DNA of 37,675 nt from GBS-DC sp037442365 (GCA_037442365.1 JBBIQK010000027.1:1-37675); one strand, 5' to 3'. Positions 1 to 8,800 are shown, counted from the first letter of the stretch. The notes: generated by a model not told the origin, from the sequence alone. A program made the numbers and translations.

Positions 1-1464
1 ACCTCGCCGTTTGGTGGACCACCCCCATTCCAGACGCTCGGACCCGCGTGGACAGACCCCGTTTCCGGGCGCACACGAATCGCGTTCAGCAACAACGCAA
101 CCACAGGCTCTATCGTGGTCATCGAGGATACAGGCGCGTCCGCCAGCACGGTCTGGAGCGCGAATGTCGCGCTGGGGCTGAACTATCGCTGGTGGGGCAA
201 TGTAGTTGCCAGCCTCGACTTCAGCACGCTGTACGCGAACTCGTTCTCGGATGCAGGGAATCCTGTCTTCACGGCGCTAAATGCGACTAACGGGCAGATT
301 CTCTGGCAGATTTTCTCGAATGTGTTCAACGGGATGAACCAGTACCAGAATCCTGTGGTGGGCGGCGACGGCACGATTTACAGCGGCGGGCGCGTCACCA
401 TTCCGCCGCCGATTATGAACGGTCCCGCCGCCACCGGGCAGGCAGGCGACTTCTGGAACTCGCTGGCTGCCAGCGACCAGGTCACGCGTCCGTGGACGCT
501 GACCAACCTGCGCGCTAACGACGACAGCGCGACGGGAATCACCCTCGAGAATATCGACTTCGCCGAGTCGTCCACCTATCCCCCTTCGGACGGCGACGAC
601 CTGATGCGCGACTACCACTACATCGGCGCGCTGGGCTACAACGGACCCGCGACCATCCGCCTGACCGGTGTACCCGCAGGCAACTACGACCTGTACCTCT
701 ACAGCTTCACGCCAATCGCTACGGATCAGAACGCGGTGTTTACGGTGAACGGCGTCACAAAGACGGTTGCCTCCAGTACCCCTTTCACAGGCTATCAGGA
801 GGATGTGAACTATGTCGTGTACCGCAATATCTCTCCCACGAACGGCGAGATTAGCATCACCGTCGAGATAGACCTGTTCAATCAGTACGCAGTGGTGAAT
901 GGACTGCAGCTGGTCGCCCTATCGGGTAGTCTGGCAGGCAAGCGTGTGAATGTGGACTTCAACCAGCTGGGGCAGCAGGGCGGCGGCATCACCGCCATTC
1001 GTCCCGATGGCACAATCCGCTGGCAGTTCAAGCCTGAAGGCAGCGGCGAGTTCAGCGGCTGGCCCGTCGTGACCTGCGGTCGGGTGCTGTACGCCTGCGA
1101 TCAGGTGGACTTCGCCACGACCTACCTGTACGCGGTGCGCGACAACGGCAATGACGCCTCGTTGCTCTGGCGGTTCCAGCTGCCCTACAACTACTTCGGC
1201 AACAACTCGCCCGCCGTCGCGCCCGACGGCGCGGTGTATGTCGCTGCTTCGCGCGATAGCGCCGACTCGCAGACGCTGTACGCCTTTGCGCCCGCCCCCG
1301 CTGGCGACATCAACGCCGACGGCTGCATCGACGACGCCGACCTGCTGCAGGTGCTGTTCGCCTTCGGCGCGACAGGCTGCTTCCCTGAAGATGTGAACGG
1401 CGACGGCGTGGTGGACGACGCGGACCTGCTCGAGGTGTTGTTCAACTTCGGCGCGGGGTGCTAA
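1..1464 (+). CDS. Secreted PQQ-like beta-propeller protein with C-terminal dockerin-like repeats (5' end outside window)
   Basis: The frame is open from base 1, so only the C-terminal ~487 residues are seen. Propeller-like strands occur before nt ~400 and after nt ~950, with motifs such as ALNATNGQILW, AIRPDGTIRW and AVAPDGAVYVA, typical of PQQ-like/quinoprotein repeats. Between them lies a ~170-residue beta-sandwich-like segment that resembles uncharacterised extracellular domains of Planctomycetes, Verrucomicrobia and Armatimonadota (GDFWNSL ... LYLYS). The C-terminus holds two EF-hand-like dockerin repeats: DINADGCIDDADLL from nt 1306 and DVNGDGVVDDADLL from nt 1390. The protein ends FNFGAGC. 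It is probably exported; the signal peptide would lie upstream of the window. The function is unknown, and binding, scaffold or surface display is inference. The same terminal module closes the protein at 19770-21386. Confidence 0.85.
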   Translation, partial: TSPFGGPPPFQTLGPAWTDPVSGRTRIAFSNNATTGSIVVIEDTGASASTVWSANVALGLNYRWWGNVVASLDFSTLYANSFSDAGNPVFTALNATNGQILWQIFSNVFNGMNQYQNPVVGGDGTIYSGGRVTIPPPIMNGPAATGQAGDFWNSLAASDQVTRPWTLTNLRANDDSATGITLENIDFAESSTYPPSDGDDLMRDYHYIGALGYNGPATIRLTGVPAGNYDLYLYSFTPIATDQNAVFTVNGVTKTVASSTPFTGYQEDVNYVVYRNISPTNGEISITVEIDLFNQYAVVNGLQLVALSGSLAGKRVNVDFNQLGQQGGGITAIRPDGTIRWQFKPEGSGEFSGWPVVTCGRVLYACDQVDFATTYLYAVRDNGNDASLLWRFQLPYNYFGNNSPAVAPDGAVYVAASRDSADSQTLYAFAPAPAGDINADGCIDDADLLQVLFAFGATGCFPEDVNGDGVVDDADLLEVLFNFGAGC

Positions 1465-1478
1465 GTCCCAAAGCGTGT

Positions 1479-1504
1479 TCCCCTGCTCCACCAAAAGCAG
1501 GGGA
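1479..1504. terminator. Hairpin between convergent genes, possible terminator without U tract
   Basis: Perfect 9-bp stem TCCCCTGCT/AGCAGGGGA with an 8-nt loop, 15 nt after the dockerin gene stop and just before the stop of the minus-strand DUF5658 gene. Neither strand has a run of T after it, so intrinsic termination is uncertain. Confidence 0.4.
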
Positions 1505-1510
1505 CCCCCT

Positions 1511-1813
1511 TCATAATCCCACAAAACCACTCACAATCACGCCCCCAATCCAGAGCGTCAGGTACGCCCACGCGCCGAAGCGCACCCAGCGACGCACAAA
1601 CTGCGGGTTGCGCCGCCGATACCACTCCGCTAACCCAACCGCCATCGCCAGCACGGCGAGCTTCACCCCAAAAAACGCGCCCCAGCTGAGCTGAATCAGC
1701 CAGTCCATCAGCGGGTTGAACTCGGTCGCATAGCCGCGCGTAATCAGCCAGTAGGTACTCAACGCATCCGCAATCACGAGCAGGCACAGTCCCAGAGTCT
1801 CCTTGTGGCGCAT
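1511..1813 (-). CDS. DUF5658-like small membrane protein
   Basis: About 100 residues with three predicted membrane helices: residues ~6-24 (LCLLVIADALSTYWLI), ~40-60 and ~75-98. The pattern of an early ADALSTYWLI helix followed by a short loop with EFNPLM is what I recall for the DUF5658 family, whose function is unknown. I take the ATG at 1813, which follows a G-rich GGGGGA stretch; a GTG at 1825 is an alternative adding four residues. It is divergent from the carboxypeptidase at 1861, and its likely -10 (TATACC on the minus strand, 1849-1844) overlaps that gene's -10. No catalytic residues are evident. An inner-membrane role is inferred from hydrophobicity alone. Confidence 0.7.
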   Translation of the reverse strand: MRHKETLGLCLLVIADALSTYWLITRGYATEFNPLMDWLIQLSWGAFFGVKLAVLAMAVGLAEWYRRRNPQFVRRWVRFGAWAYLTLWIGGVIVSGFVGL

Positions 1814-1845
1814 ACCATCCCCCACAGCAACTTTCGCGCCAGAGG

Positions 1846-1851
1846 TATAAT
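1846..1851 (+). promoter_or_regulatory. -10 box of leaderless promoter for M32 carboxypeptidase gene
   Basis: GAGG-TATAAT followed by exactly 9 nt (CCCGCCGTT) and then the ATG at 1861. There is no Shine-Dalgarno site and no recognisable -35. Transcription starting 7-10 nt after the -10 would begin at or next to the ATG, predicting a leaderless mRNA. Confidence 0.65.
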
Positions 1852-1860
1852 CCCGCCGTT

Positions 1861-3369
1861 ATGGACGCCCGTGCAATTTATCAGAATCTGGAGAACTGGC
1901 ACAAGGAGACCGCGCTGCTGGGCTCGATTGCAGGCGTGCTGGGCTGGGACCAGCGCGTGATGATGCCCCCCAAAGCCGCCCCGTACCGCGCGAACCAGCT
2001 CGCGATGCTGTCGGGCATGCTCCACCAGCGCGCGACAGACCCGCGCATCGGCGAGTGGCTGAGCCAGCTGGAAAATAGCGAACTGACCCAGCCGCCCGAC
2101 AGCGCGCCCGCCGTCAACATCCGTCAGTGGCGACGCGAATACGACAAACTCACCAAACTGCCCACCGAGCTGGTGGTCGAGTTCACGCGCGTCACCAGCC
2201 TCGCCGAGAAAGTATGGGAAGAGGCGCGTGAGGAGTCGGATTTCCGCCTGTTCCAGCCGCACCTGGAGAAGATTGTGAGCCTCGTGCGCGAGATTGCCGA
2301 GCGACTGGGCTATGAGCGCGAACCCTACGACGCGCTGTTGGACGAGTACGAGCAGGGCATGACCGCGCAGGAGGTAGAGCGGCTGTTCGAGCCGCTGCGC
2401 CGCCACACGCCAGAACTCGTGGCGCAGATTCAGAGCGCCCCGCGCCAGCCCGACGCCAGCATCCTGCGCCGCCACTACCCCCGCGAGGCGCAGGAGCGCC
2501 TCTGCCGCCTGATTGCCGAGCGAATCGGCTTCGACTGGCAACGCGGACGGCTCGACCCCACCGTCCACCCTTTCGCCACGCGCCTGACGCCCGGCGATGT
2601 GCGCATCACCACGCGCTACTACGAGGACTTCCTGAACCCGTCGCTGTTCGGCACGATTCATGAGCTGGGGCACGCGCTCTACGAGATGGGGCTGCCTGAG
2701 GAGCACTGGGGCACGCCGATGGGCGCGTCCACCTCACTGGGGATGCACGAATCGCAATCGCGCATGTGGGAGAACTTCGTGGGGCGCAGCCGCGCCTTCT
2801 GGGAGTATTTCTACCCCATCGCGCAGGAGCATTTCGACGCGCTGCGCGGGGTCGCGCTGGACGACTTCGTGTTTGCCGTCAACGCGGTGCAGCCCTCCAC
2901 CATTCGCGTCGAGGCGGACGAGGTGACCTACAACCTGCACATTCTGCTACGCTTCGAGCTGGAGCTGGCGCTGCTGCGCAACGAGCTGCAGGTCGCCGAT
3001 CTGCCGGAGGCGTGGAATGCGAAGTTCAAAGCCTACATGGGCTTCGAGCCGCCTAACGACGCGGAGGGCGTGCTGCAGGATGTCCACTGGTCGGGCGGGA
3101 TGATTGGCTACTTCCCGACTTACACGCTGGGCAATCTGTACGCGGCGCAGCTGTTCGAGGCGGCGGAACGCGACCTGGGCGATTTGCACGCGCAGTTTCG
3201 TCAGGGCGAATTCGCGCCGCTGCTGGAGTGGCTGCGCGAGAAGGTGCACAGTCAGGGGCAGCGCTACCCCGCCAATCAGCTCATCGAGCGCATCACGGGC
3301 GCGCCCCCCAGCGCGGAACCGCTGCTGCACTACTTCCAGCGCAAGTTCACGCCCCTTTACGGGCTTTGA
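1861..3369 (+). CDS. Carboxypeptidase Taq-type metallopeptidase (family M32)
   Basis: 502 residues, the usual length for thermostable carboxypeptidase 1 (M32), a cytoplasmic zinc enzyme that removes C-terminal residues from peptides. The zinc-binding HELGH motif is at residues 267-271 (H267, H271, catalytic E268). The third ligand is probably E297 in MHESQSRMWEN, another family signature. Other family stretches are LGWDQRVMMP near the N-terminus, DVRITTRY before the HEXXH and VHWSGGMIGYFPTYTLGN near the C-terminus. There is no signal peptide. The start at 1861 lies 9 nt after a TATAAT box and lacks a Shine-Dalgarno, so translation is probably leaderless. It probably works in peptide turnover. 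The family call is secure. Confidence 0.95.
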   Translation: MDARAIYQNLENWHKETALLGSIAGVLGWDQRVMMPPKAAPYRANQLAMLSGMLHQRATDPRIGEWLSQLENSELTQPPDSAPAVNIRQWRREYDKLTKLPTELVVEFTRVTSLAEKVWEEAREESDFRLFQPHLEKIVSLVREIAERLGYEREPYDALLDEYEQGMTAQEVERLFEPLRRHTPELVAQIQSAPRQPDASILRRHYPREAQERLCRLIAERIGFDWQRGRLDPTVHPFATRLTPGDVRITTRYYEDFLNPSLFGTIHELGHALYEMGLPEEHWGTPMGASTSLGMHESQSRMWENFVGRSRAFWEYFYPIAQEHFDALRGVALDDFVFAVNAVQPSTIRVEADEVTYNLHILLRFELELALLRNELQVADLPEAWNAKFKAYMGFEPPNDAEGVLQDVHWSGGMIGYFPTYTLGNLYAAQLFEAAERDLGDLHAQFRQGEFAPLLEWLREKVHSQGQRYPANQLIERITGAPPSAEPLLHYFQRKFTPLYGL

Positions 3370-3374
3370 TGGGG

Positions 3375-3516
3375 TATAATGTGGGATGGCGAGGAAATGA
3401 GCGCGTGTTTGGCTCCTTTCCGGGCGACTTTTCCTCACCAACCCCACCACACACAGGGGGCGCGGATACCCCGCCTGCGCCCCCTGGCGTCTCCCTGAAG
3501 TAAGGTTGCGCTGCTT
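3375..3516 (+). promoter_or_regulatory. Promoter and hairpin-containing leader upstream of anmK
   Basis: GGGG-TATAAT (3375-3380) lies just after the carboxypeptidase stop. The ~130-nt leader carries a perfect 10-bp hairpin, CAGGGGGCGC (3454-3463) with GCGCCCCCTG (3477-3486) and a 13-nt loop. There is no U run after it. A four-codon ORF (ATG at 3386, TGA at 3398-3400) and a 44-codon frame (3369-3503) also lie here. I see no homology for either and call no gene. The hairpin may affect read-through or mRNA stability. Confidence 0.4.
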
Positions 3517-4704
3517 ATGACGATTCCCGACGCTTTCAGGTTCCCGTGCCCCGATACCGACGCGCCACGCTATAGCGTCGGGCTGATGGCGGGCACTTCG
3601 CTGGACGGGATTGACGCCGCGCTGGTGCGTATCGAGGGCGCGCGCGATGCGATACGCGTGCAGACGCTCGCGACTCACTACCTGCCCTACACGCCCGACG
3701 AACGCGCAGGGCTGCTACGGCTCATCGAGTCGGGCGCGCTTGCCGAGCTGTGCGCGTGGGACGCCTATCTGGGCGCGCGGTTCGCGCAGGCGGCGCATGC
3801 GGTCATCGCCAAGGCTAACCCGCCGCGCGTGGACTTTATTGGCTCGCACGGGCAGACGGTCTGGCATGCGCCCGACGCGCAGACGCTCCACATACCGACG
3901 CCCAACACGCTGCAGATTGGGCAGCCCGATGGGATTGCCGCGCGGGTGGGCGCGCCTGTGGTCGCCGACTTCCGCACGCGCGATATGGCGTATGGCGGGC
4001 AGGGCGCGCCGCTCGTGCCGATTGTGGACTGGCTCCTGCTGCGCCACGATACGGAGCCCCGCGCCGCGCTCAATCTCGGCGGAATGGCGAACCTGACCGT
4101 GCTGCCTGCAGGCGGCGCGCCCGACGCCATCCGCGCCTTCGACACGGGACCCGCGAACGCGCTGATCGACCTCGCCGTGCAACAGGGCACGGGCGGCGCG
4201 CAGACCTTCGACCGCGACGGCGCACTGACGGACGCAGGCGAGGCGCATACGCCTCTGCTGGAATGGCTGCTGGGGCATCCCTACTTCCAGCAGCCGCCGC
4301 CCAAATCGACGGGGCGCGAGACCTTCGGGCATGCGCTGCTGGAGGAGATACACACACGCTTTCCCAGCCTGCCGCTGCCAACGCTTGTCGCCACGCTGAC
4401 CGAGTTGACCGCCGCGACGATTGCCGACGCGCTCCAGCGCTGGGTGCTGCCCGATTGCCCCCTCAGGCGGCTGATTGTCTCGGGCGGCGGGCTGCACAAC
4501 CGCGCGCTGATGCGCCGAATCGCCCGCCGCCTGCCCCAGCTCACGCTGGAATCGTCCGCCGCATATGGCATAGACCCCGACTTCAAGGAAGCCATCGCCT
4601 TCGCCGTGCTGGCGGACAGGTTCCTGCAGGGCTTGCCCGCGACCTACCCGAACACGACGGGCGCGAGCCGCCCGACGCTCGCGGGCAAACTCGCGCTGCC
4701 GTGA
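3517..4704 (+). CDS. anmK: Anhydro-N-acetylmuramic acid kinase
   Basis: 395 residues, normal for AnmK, which converts 1,6-anhydro-MurNAc plus ATP to MurNAc-6-phosphate in cell-wall recycling (cytoplasm). The ASKHA-type phosphate loop MAGTSLDGIDAALV is at residues ~24-37. Further family signatures are SHGQTVWH, the ADFR motif followed by GGQGAPLVP, LNLGGMANLT, FDTGPANALID, and near the C-terminus VSGGGLHN plus the EAIAFAVLADR segment. The start ATG at 3517 has only a weak TAAGG ribosome site; the upstream leader carries a strong hairpin. No murQ or other recycling gene lies next to it here. Its stop at 4702-4704 is 8 bp before the left end of the IS630 element. Confidence 0.95.
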   Translation: MTIPDAFRFPCPDTDAPRYSVGLMAGTSLDGIDAALVRIEGARDAIRVQTLATHYLPYTPDERAGLLRLIESGALAELCAWDAYLGARFAQAAHAVIAKANPPRVDFIGSHGQTVWHAPDAQTLHIPTPNTLQIGQPDGIAARVGAPVVADFRTRDMAYGGQGAPLVPIVDWLLLRHDTEPRAALNLGGMANLTVLPAGGAPDAIRAFDTGPANALIDLAVQQGTGGAQTFDRDGALTDAGEAHTPLLEWLLGHPYFQQPPPKSTGRETFGHALLEEIHTRFPSLPLPTLVATLTELTAATIADALQRWVLPDCPLRRLIVSGGGLHNRALMRRIARRLPQLTLESSAAYGIDPDFKEAIAFAVLADRFLQGLPATYPNTTGASRPTLAGKLALP

Positions 4705-4712
4705 TTCTTATA

Positions 4713-4738
4713 CCAATCTGCGGGTCAGAGTTCATGAA
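4713..4738. repeat. Left terminal inverted repeat of IS630 element
   Basis: Begins CCAATCTGC after the flanking TA. Compared with the reverse complement of 5814-5839, the first 9 bases and the last 8 bases (one mismatch) match, while the middle is mostly divergent. Confidence 0.85.
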
Positions 4739-5301
4739 TTGCCACCTCCCAACGACAACAACGCCTCCCGTATCCACGACCAACCTGCCAAACGCAACAC
4801 ACGAGCAGACGACGACGCCAACTCACGCAATACACTCTCCACCGCCAACATCTTCCCCTCAATATCCCCATACACCACACCCTCTACACTCCGACGCAAC
4901 TCCTCAAACACACGCTCTACAGGGTTCAACTCAGGAGAATACGCAGGCAAATACACCAACCCAACACCCACCTCACGCACCATACGCGCCCGATGCGCAG
5001 GCGCATTATCCCACACCACCGCCCCAACACCCGCCTCGCGCCACACCCGCAACACCGCACACACCGCCTCCTTACCCAACCGCTCCGACCAACACCACCA
5101 CACCCGACCCGTCAACGGGTCAACCGCCACCTGCAAGTACCGCCACACATACCGACGCTCCACACGCGCACGCACCTTCACCCCACGCGCTCCCCAACGC
5201 CGACGCACCACCCCAATCAACCCCACACGCATCTCATCCACAAACACCACACGCCCCTCCACCCCCCTGCGCCCGCAACGCCTCTCCAAGCCCCCTTTTT
5301 T
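4732..5301 (-). CDS. IS630 transposase, C-terminal DDE catalytic part (OrfB, reached by frameshift)
   Basis: Frame entered at the A7 run; there is no convincing start codon of its own. It contains the RNase H-like DDE core: first Asp in VVFVDEMRVGL, second Asp in VVWDNAPAHR, and Glu in YSPELNPVERVFEELRR, the classic IS630 signature. It ends at the TGA at 4732-4734, inside the left inverted repeat. Fused to OrfA it would give ~348 residues, the usual size for a full transposase. All three acidic residues are present, so the element may be active if slippage or frameshifting works. The other reading is a recent one-base indel in the homopolymer. Confidence 0.85.
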   Translation of the reverse strand, partial: KKGGLERRCGRRGVEGRVVFVDEMRVGLIGVVRRRWGARGVKVRARVERRYVWRYLQVAVDPLTGRVWWCWSERLGKEAVCAVLRVWREAGVGAVVWDNAPAHRARMVREVGVGLVYLPAYSPELNPVERVFEELRRSVEGVVYGDIEGKMLAVESVLRELASSSARVLRLAGWSWIREALLSLGGGNS

Positions 5302-5779
5302 TCCACTGCGCCTGAAGCGCAGCGTCCGCCCCCACCGCCATCGGACGCGGCACCTTGCGCCGAAACCCCAATCGCCGAAACAGCTTATACATCTGGTCGT
5401 AGGACAGCGACACGCCCAACTCACGCGCACACCAGCGGATGGCGTCTTGAATGCTCGCAAAACCGTGTGTCGATGCCTGCTGTACCAAGCGTGTCTGCTG
5501 TTCCAGTGTGAGGGGACGGGGCGGGCGCGTGCCGCAGCCGCCGCGGGCGCGTTGGGTGAGGGTGTGTAGTCCGTCGGTTCGGTACCACGCGAGCCAGTTG
5601 TGGATGGCGCGTGCGGAGACGCCGAGCAGGGTGGCGGTTTCAGTGAGGGTTTTGCCCTGTCGCAGGAGCGCGAGTGCGTGGATGCGTCGTGCGATGTGTG
5701 GGTTTTTGGTGCGTTTGTAGAGTTGGATGAGTTCATCGGCGGAGTGTTGCCAGTTGACGATAAGTTTGCGTCCTCTCAT
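5234..5779 (-). CDS. IS630 transposase, N-terminal DNA-binding part (OrfA)
   Basis: Starts at ATG 5779, preceded by GGAGG with about 9 nt spacing and a GGGTATACT box further upstream inside the element. Residues ~13-110 form paired helix-turn-helix regions typical of IS630/Tc1 transposases: IARRIHALALLRQGKTLTET, then LLGVSARAIHNWLAWY, then a winged-helix-like stretch ending MYKLFRRLGFRRKVPRP. The catalytic DDE domain is not in this frame. At the minus-strand run A7 (5296-5302, within QWKKRG) the frame must shift by +1 (or -2) to enter OrfB. Without the shift the product ends after a short non-homologous glycine-rich tail. It would bind the terminal repeats. Confidence 0.85.
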   Translation of the reverse strand: MRGRKLIVNWQHSADELIQLYKRTKNPHIARRIHALALLRQGKTLTETATLLGVSARAIHNWLAWYRTDGLHTLTQRARGGCGTRPPRPLTLEQQTRLVQQASTHGFASIQDAIRWCARELGVSLSYDQMYKLFRRLGFRRKVPRPMAVGADAALQAQWKKRGLGEALRAQGGGGACGVCG

Positions 5780-5813
5780 CGTGTGTATCCTCCGTGTTGG
5801 GAAGTATACCCGT

Positions 5814-5839
5814 TTCAGGAATCGTGGCAGGCAGATTGG
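5814..5839. repeat. Right terminal inverted repeat of IS630 element
   Basis: Ends GCAGATTGG just before the flanking TA at 5840-5841. The next base, 5842, is the end of the TAA stop of the minus-strand protease gene. Confidence 0.85.
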
Positions 5840-5841
5840 TA

Positions 5842-8800
5842 TTACTTCTGCGCGATTCGCGCACCCAGCACCTCCAGCGCCCGATCGAGCTGCGGGTCGC
5901 GGTCTGCCAGCCAATCTTCGGGCGAGAGCCACACGGCGATGTCGGGCTTCTCGCCGTTGTTCTCCATGTTGGAGCCGTCGATGCGGTACGCGCCCTGCTG
6001 CGGCATGCGCGCGCCCGTCCCGTCCACGAGGCTCAGCCCCCATGTCCAGATGACATAGCCTGGCGTCTCCCAGCCGATCAGTGTCGCGAGCTTGCGCGCG
6101 CGCATAGCGTAGGGGAACATCTCGCCGTTGGACATGCTGCGCTCGTTCATCAGCACGACCATCGGCATATCGAGCGCGTTGGGCGGACCGAGATTAGGCG
6201 CGCCGTCGCGCGGCACATAGTAGGCGTAGGGCTTGCGCTCCAGCCAGTCGACCAGCGTGTCGGCGATGTTGCCCCCGCCGTTGAAGCGCACATCGATAAT
6301 CATCGCCTTTTTGCCCTGCGCGTACTCGTAGAACTCGCGTTCGAAGCGTTCGCGGTCGCCGCCGCCCATCGCCGCGATATGCACATAGCCGACCTGCCCG
6401 TTCGTGCGCTCCTCGACGAGCGTGCGCAGGCGGTTGACGCGATTCTGGTAGTGCAGCTGGCTCCACTCGCCGCCGCTGATGGGCTGGTAGCGCACGGTGC
6501 GCGCGCCCTCCTCCACAGGCGCACGGTTCACCAGAAACTCGAAGGTGCGATCGCCCTTGTCGTTGATGCGCTGCCAGAGTTTCTGGTCTGCCTGCACAGG
6601 CTCGCCGTTGATCTTCAGCACATACTCGCCCGGATAGATGCGCGTTTCGGGGAACGCGGCGGGCGAACCTTCGGGCACGGCGGCGACCTTCAGCCCCGGT
6701 CCGCGATGGCTGTAGTCGATGGTGAAGCCCAGGTGGGGCGTGCTGGGGCTGCGCGCCGTCGCGCTAGAGCGCGGCGAGACCTCCGTGTGCGAGCCTTCCA
6801 GCTCGCCGACCATCATCGACAGCACCACGCCGAACTCTTCGGGCACGCCGACGCCTGTGAGCAGCGGGCGATACCGCTCGCGAATTGCCGCCCAGTCGCG
6901 CCCGTGCATCGCAGGGTCATAAAAGCCGCGCTCATACGCCCGCCAGAACTGCACGAACGCCGCCTCGCGCTGCGCCTGCGCGTCAAACTCGTAGTCCGCC
7001 TTGAACTCCACCTTGTCCACGCGGTTGTTGGCGTCCAGGCGCATCACATACAGCTCGCCGTTGCGAATAAAGTAGAGCCGTTTCGCGTCCGCCGAGACGC
7101 GCAGCGCGCCGTGCCCGCCGCCGCTGGTGAGCCGCCGACTCTCGCTGCCGTCATACGAGACCTGCCAGAGGTCGCCTTCCGAGATGAAGTAAATCCTGCC
7201 GTCGCTGGCGGCGGTCAAATCGCCCTGCGGCGGCTGCGCGTTCCAGCGACGAATGCGCCGATCGATGTCCTCGAAGTCGATGCGCACCTCCAGCGGCGGG
7301 TCGTCTTTGGGCTTTTCGAACTGGATGTCTTTGTCGTCGCGGCGGGCGGTCTCGCGCGTGAGCGGAATGGCGTAGAGGGCGTTCCCCGCGCGATTGCTGA
7401 AAAAGTAGAGGTACTTGCCGTCGGCGGACCATGCAGGCTGGCTATGGAAGGCGTTCAGGCGCGTGATGTTGACGGGCGCACCGCTGCCGTCTGCAGGCAA
7501 AATCCAGAGGTTCCACGCCCCGTAGGCGGCGCGCCGCTGCACGCACAGCCAGCGCATATCGGGCGACCACGCAAAATCGCCGCCGCCCAGCCCGTACCAG
7601 TGCGTGCCCGGTTCGTGCAGTACCTTCTTCGCCTCGCCCGTCTCCAGAGTCAGCACGAACAGCCCGCCGTCCGCGCCCGAGACCCAGAAGCCCAGCTGCT
7701 TGCCGTCGGGCGAGAGGCGCAGGCGCGTGACATCCGCGGGGCGGTCAAAGAGCCGTCGTACTTCGAGCGTCTCCAGGTTCAGCGCGTACAGTTGCTGGTG
7801 ATAGTTGCGGTCGGAGGTGAAGTAGAGCGTCTTGCCGTCTTTTGACCAGACGAAATCAGAGTCGTCGCCCACCCAGTCGGTGAGTTGGCGGGCGAACTCG
7901 GCGTTGCGCTTATCGGGTGTCGCTTTGGGCTTTTCGATGTCGATAAGCCAGAGGTCGCCGCGCAAGCGGAAGGCGAACTGTTTGCCGTCGGGCGACGGCT
8001 CGGCTTCCTCGACGCCGCTGGCGAGCAGCTCACGCTGGCGGGTGGTCAGCACATCGTCCTGCGCCGCCACGAAACTCAGTTGCTGCGGCTGGCGCTGCCC
8101 TGCCTTCAGCAGGTAGAGGCGTCCCTCGTATTCGAACGCGATATCACCCGTGCTGGCGGCGACGGTCGGGAAGCGCACCGCCCCGCCCACGAACTGGGTT
8201 AACTGCCGCTTGCGCCCGTTGAGGTCAACCGTCCACAGATTGGGCGTGCGCCGCGCGTTGTCCTGAAACACGGGCAGCCGCTCGCCCATGCGCGGCGAAT
8301 CGGGTGTCTTCTCGCCGATGGTCACGGTCAGCAGCGTGCGTCCGTCGGGCAGCCACTGCGTCCACAGGTGCTGATTCTGGTCGCGGGTGAGCGCGCGCCG
8401 CTCGCCCGTCTGCAGATTGGAGAGCCAGATTTGCATCGCGCCCGAACCCGTGTAGCGCGGACGCCACCAGGGGAACCCATACCGCCCATACGCCAGCGTC
8501 CTGCCGTCGGGCGCAATCTGCGGACCCGAGAGCGACACATAGTCCTCCACCACGCGGCGGAACCTGCCCGTGGCGACCTCCAGCTCGACAAGCGCGGGGT
8601 TGTTGGAGTCGTAGGACGCGCTGTAATAGAGGAACCGCCCGTCGCGGCTCCAGCTGCTGGGGATTTCGGACTGCGCATGGAAGGTCAGCTGCACGGGCGC
8701 GCCGCCCCCGACGGGAATCGCGAACACATCCCAGTTGCCGTTTCGCACGCTGGCAAACGCAAGCCACTTGCCGTCAGGCGACCAGAGCGGGTAGGCGTCG

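Larger units (their letters stand above)
4713..5839 (-). mobile_element. IS630-family insertion sequence, 1127 bp
   Basis: Bounded by 26-bp imperfect terminal inverted repeats (4713-4738 and 5814-5839). The outer nine bases CCAATCTGC are identical and a TTC.TGAA block at the inner end is shared. TA dinucleotides at 4711-4712 and 5840-5841 match the TA target duplication of IS630/Tc1-mariner elements. It encodes a DDE transposase in two frames on the minus strand. It lies in a gap of a few bases between the anmK stop and the TAA of the minus-strand protease gene, so neither gene is damaged. GC skew on the plus strand flips from strongly C-rich (about 4740-5290) to G-rich (about 5510-5760), unlike neighbouring genes and consistent with a foreign origin. 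Confidence 0.9.

Noticed and set aside
3369..3503. Possible 44-codon gene (MGYNVGWRGNER...) before anmK
   Set aside because: Its start overlaps the -10 box and the carboxypeptidase stop, it has no ribosome site, and its Pro-rich tail is made by the hairpin DNA; treated as leader.
5794..7845. 683-codon plus-strand open frame
   Set aside because: Antisense shadow of the tricorn-like protease gene; Arg/Ala/His-rich low-complexity translation with no recognisable domain.
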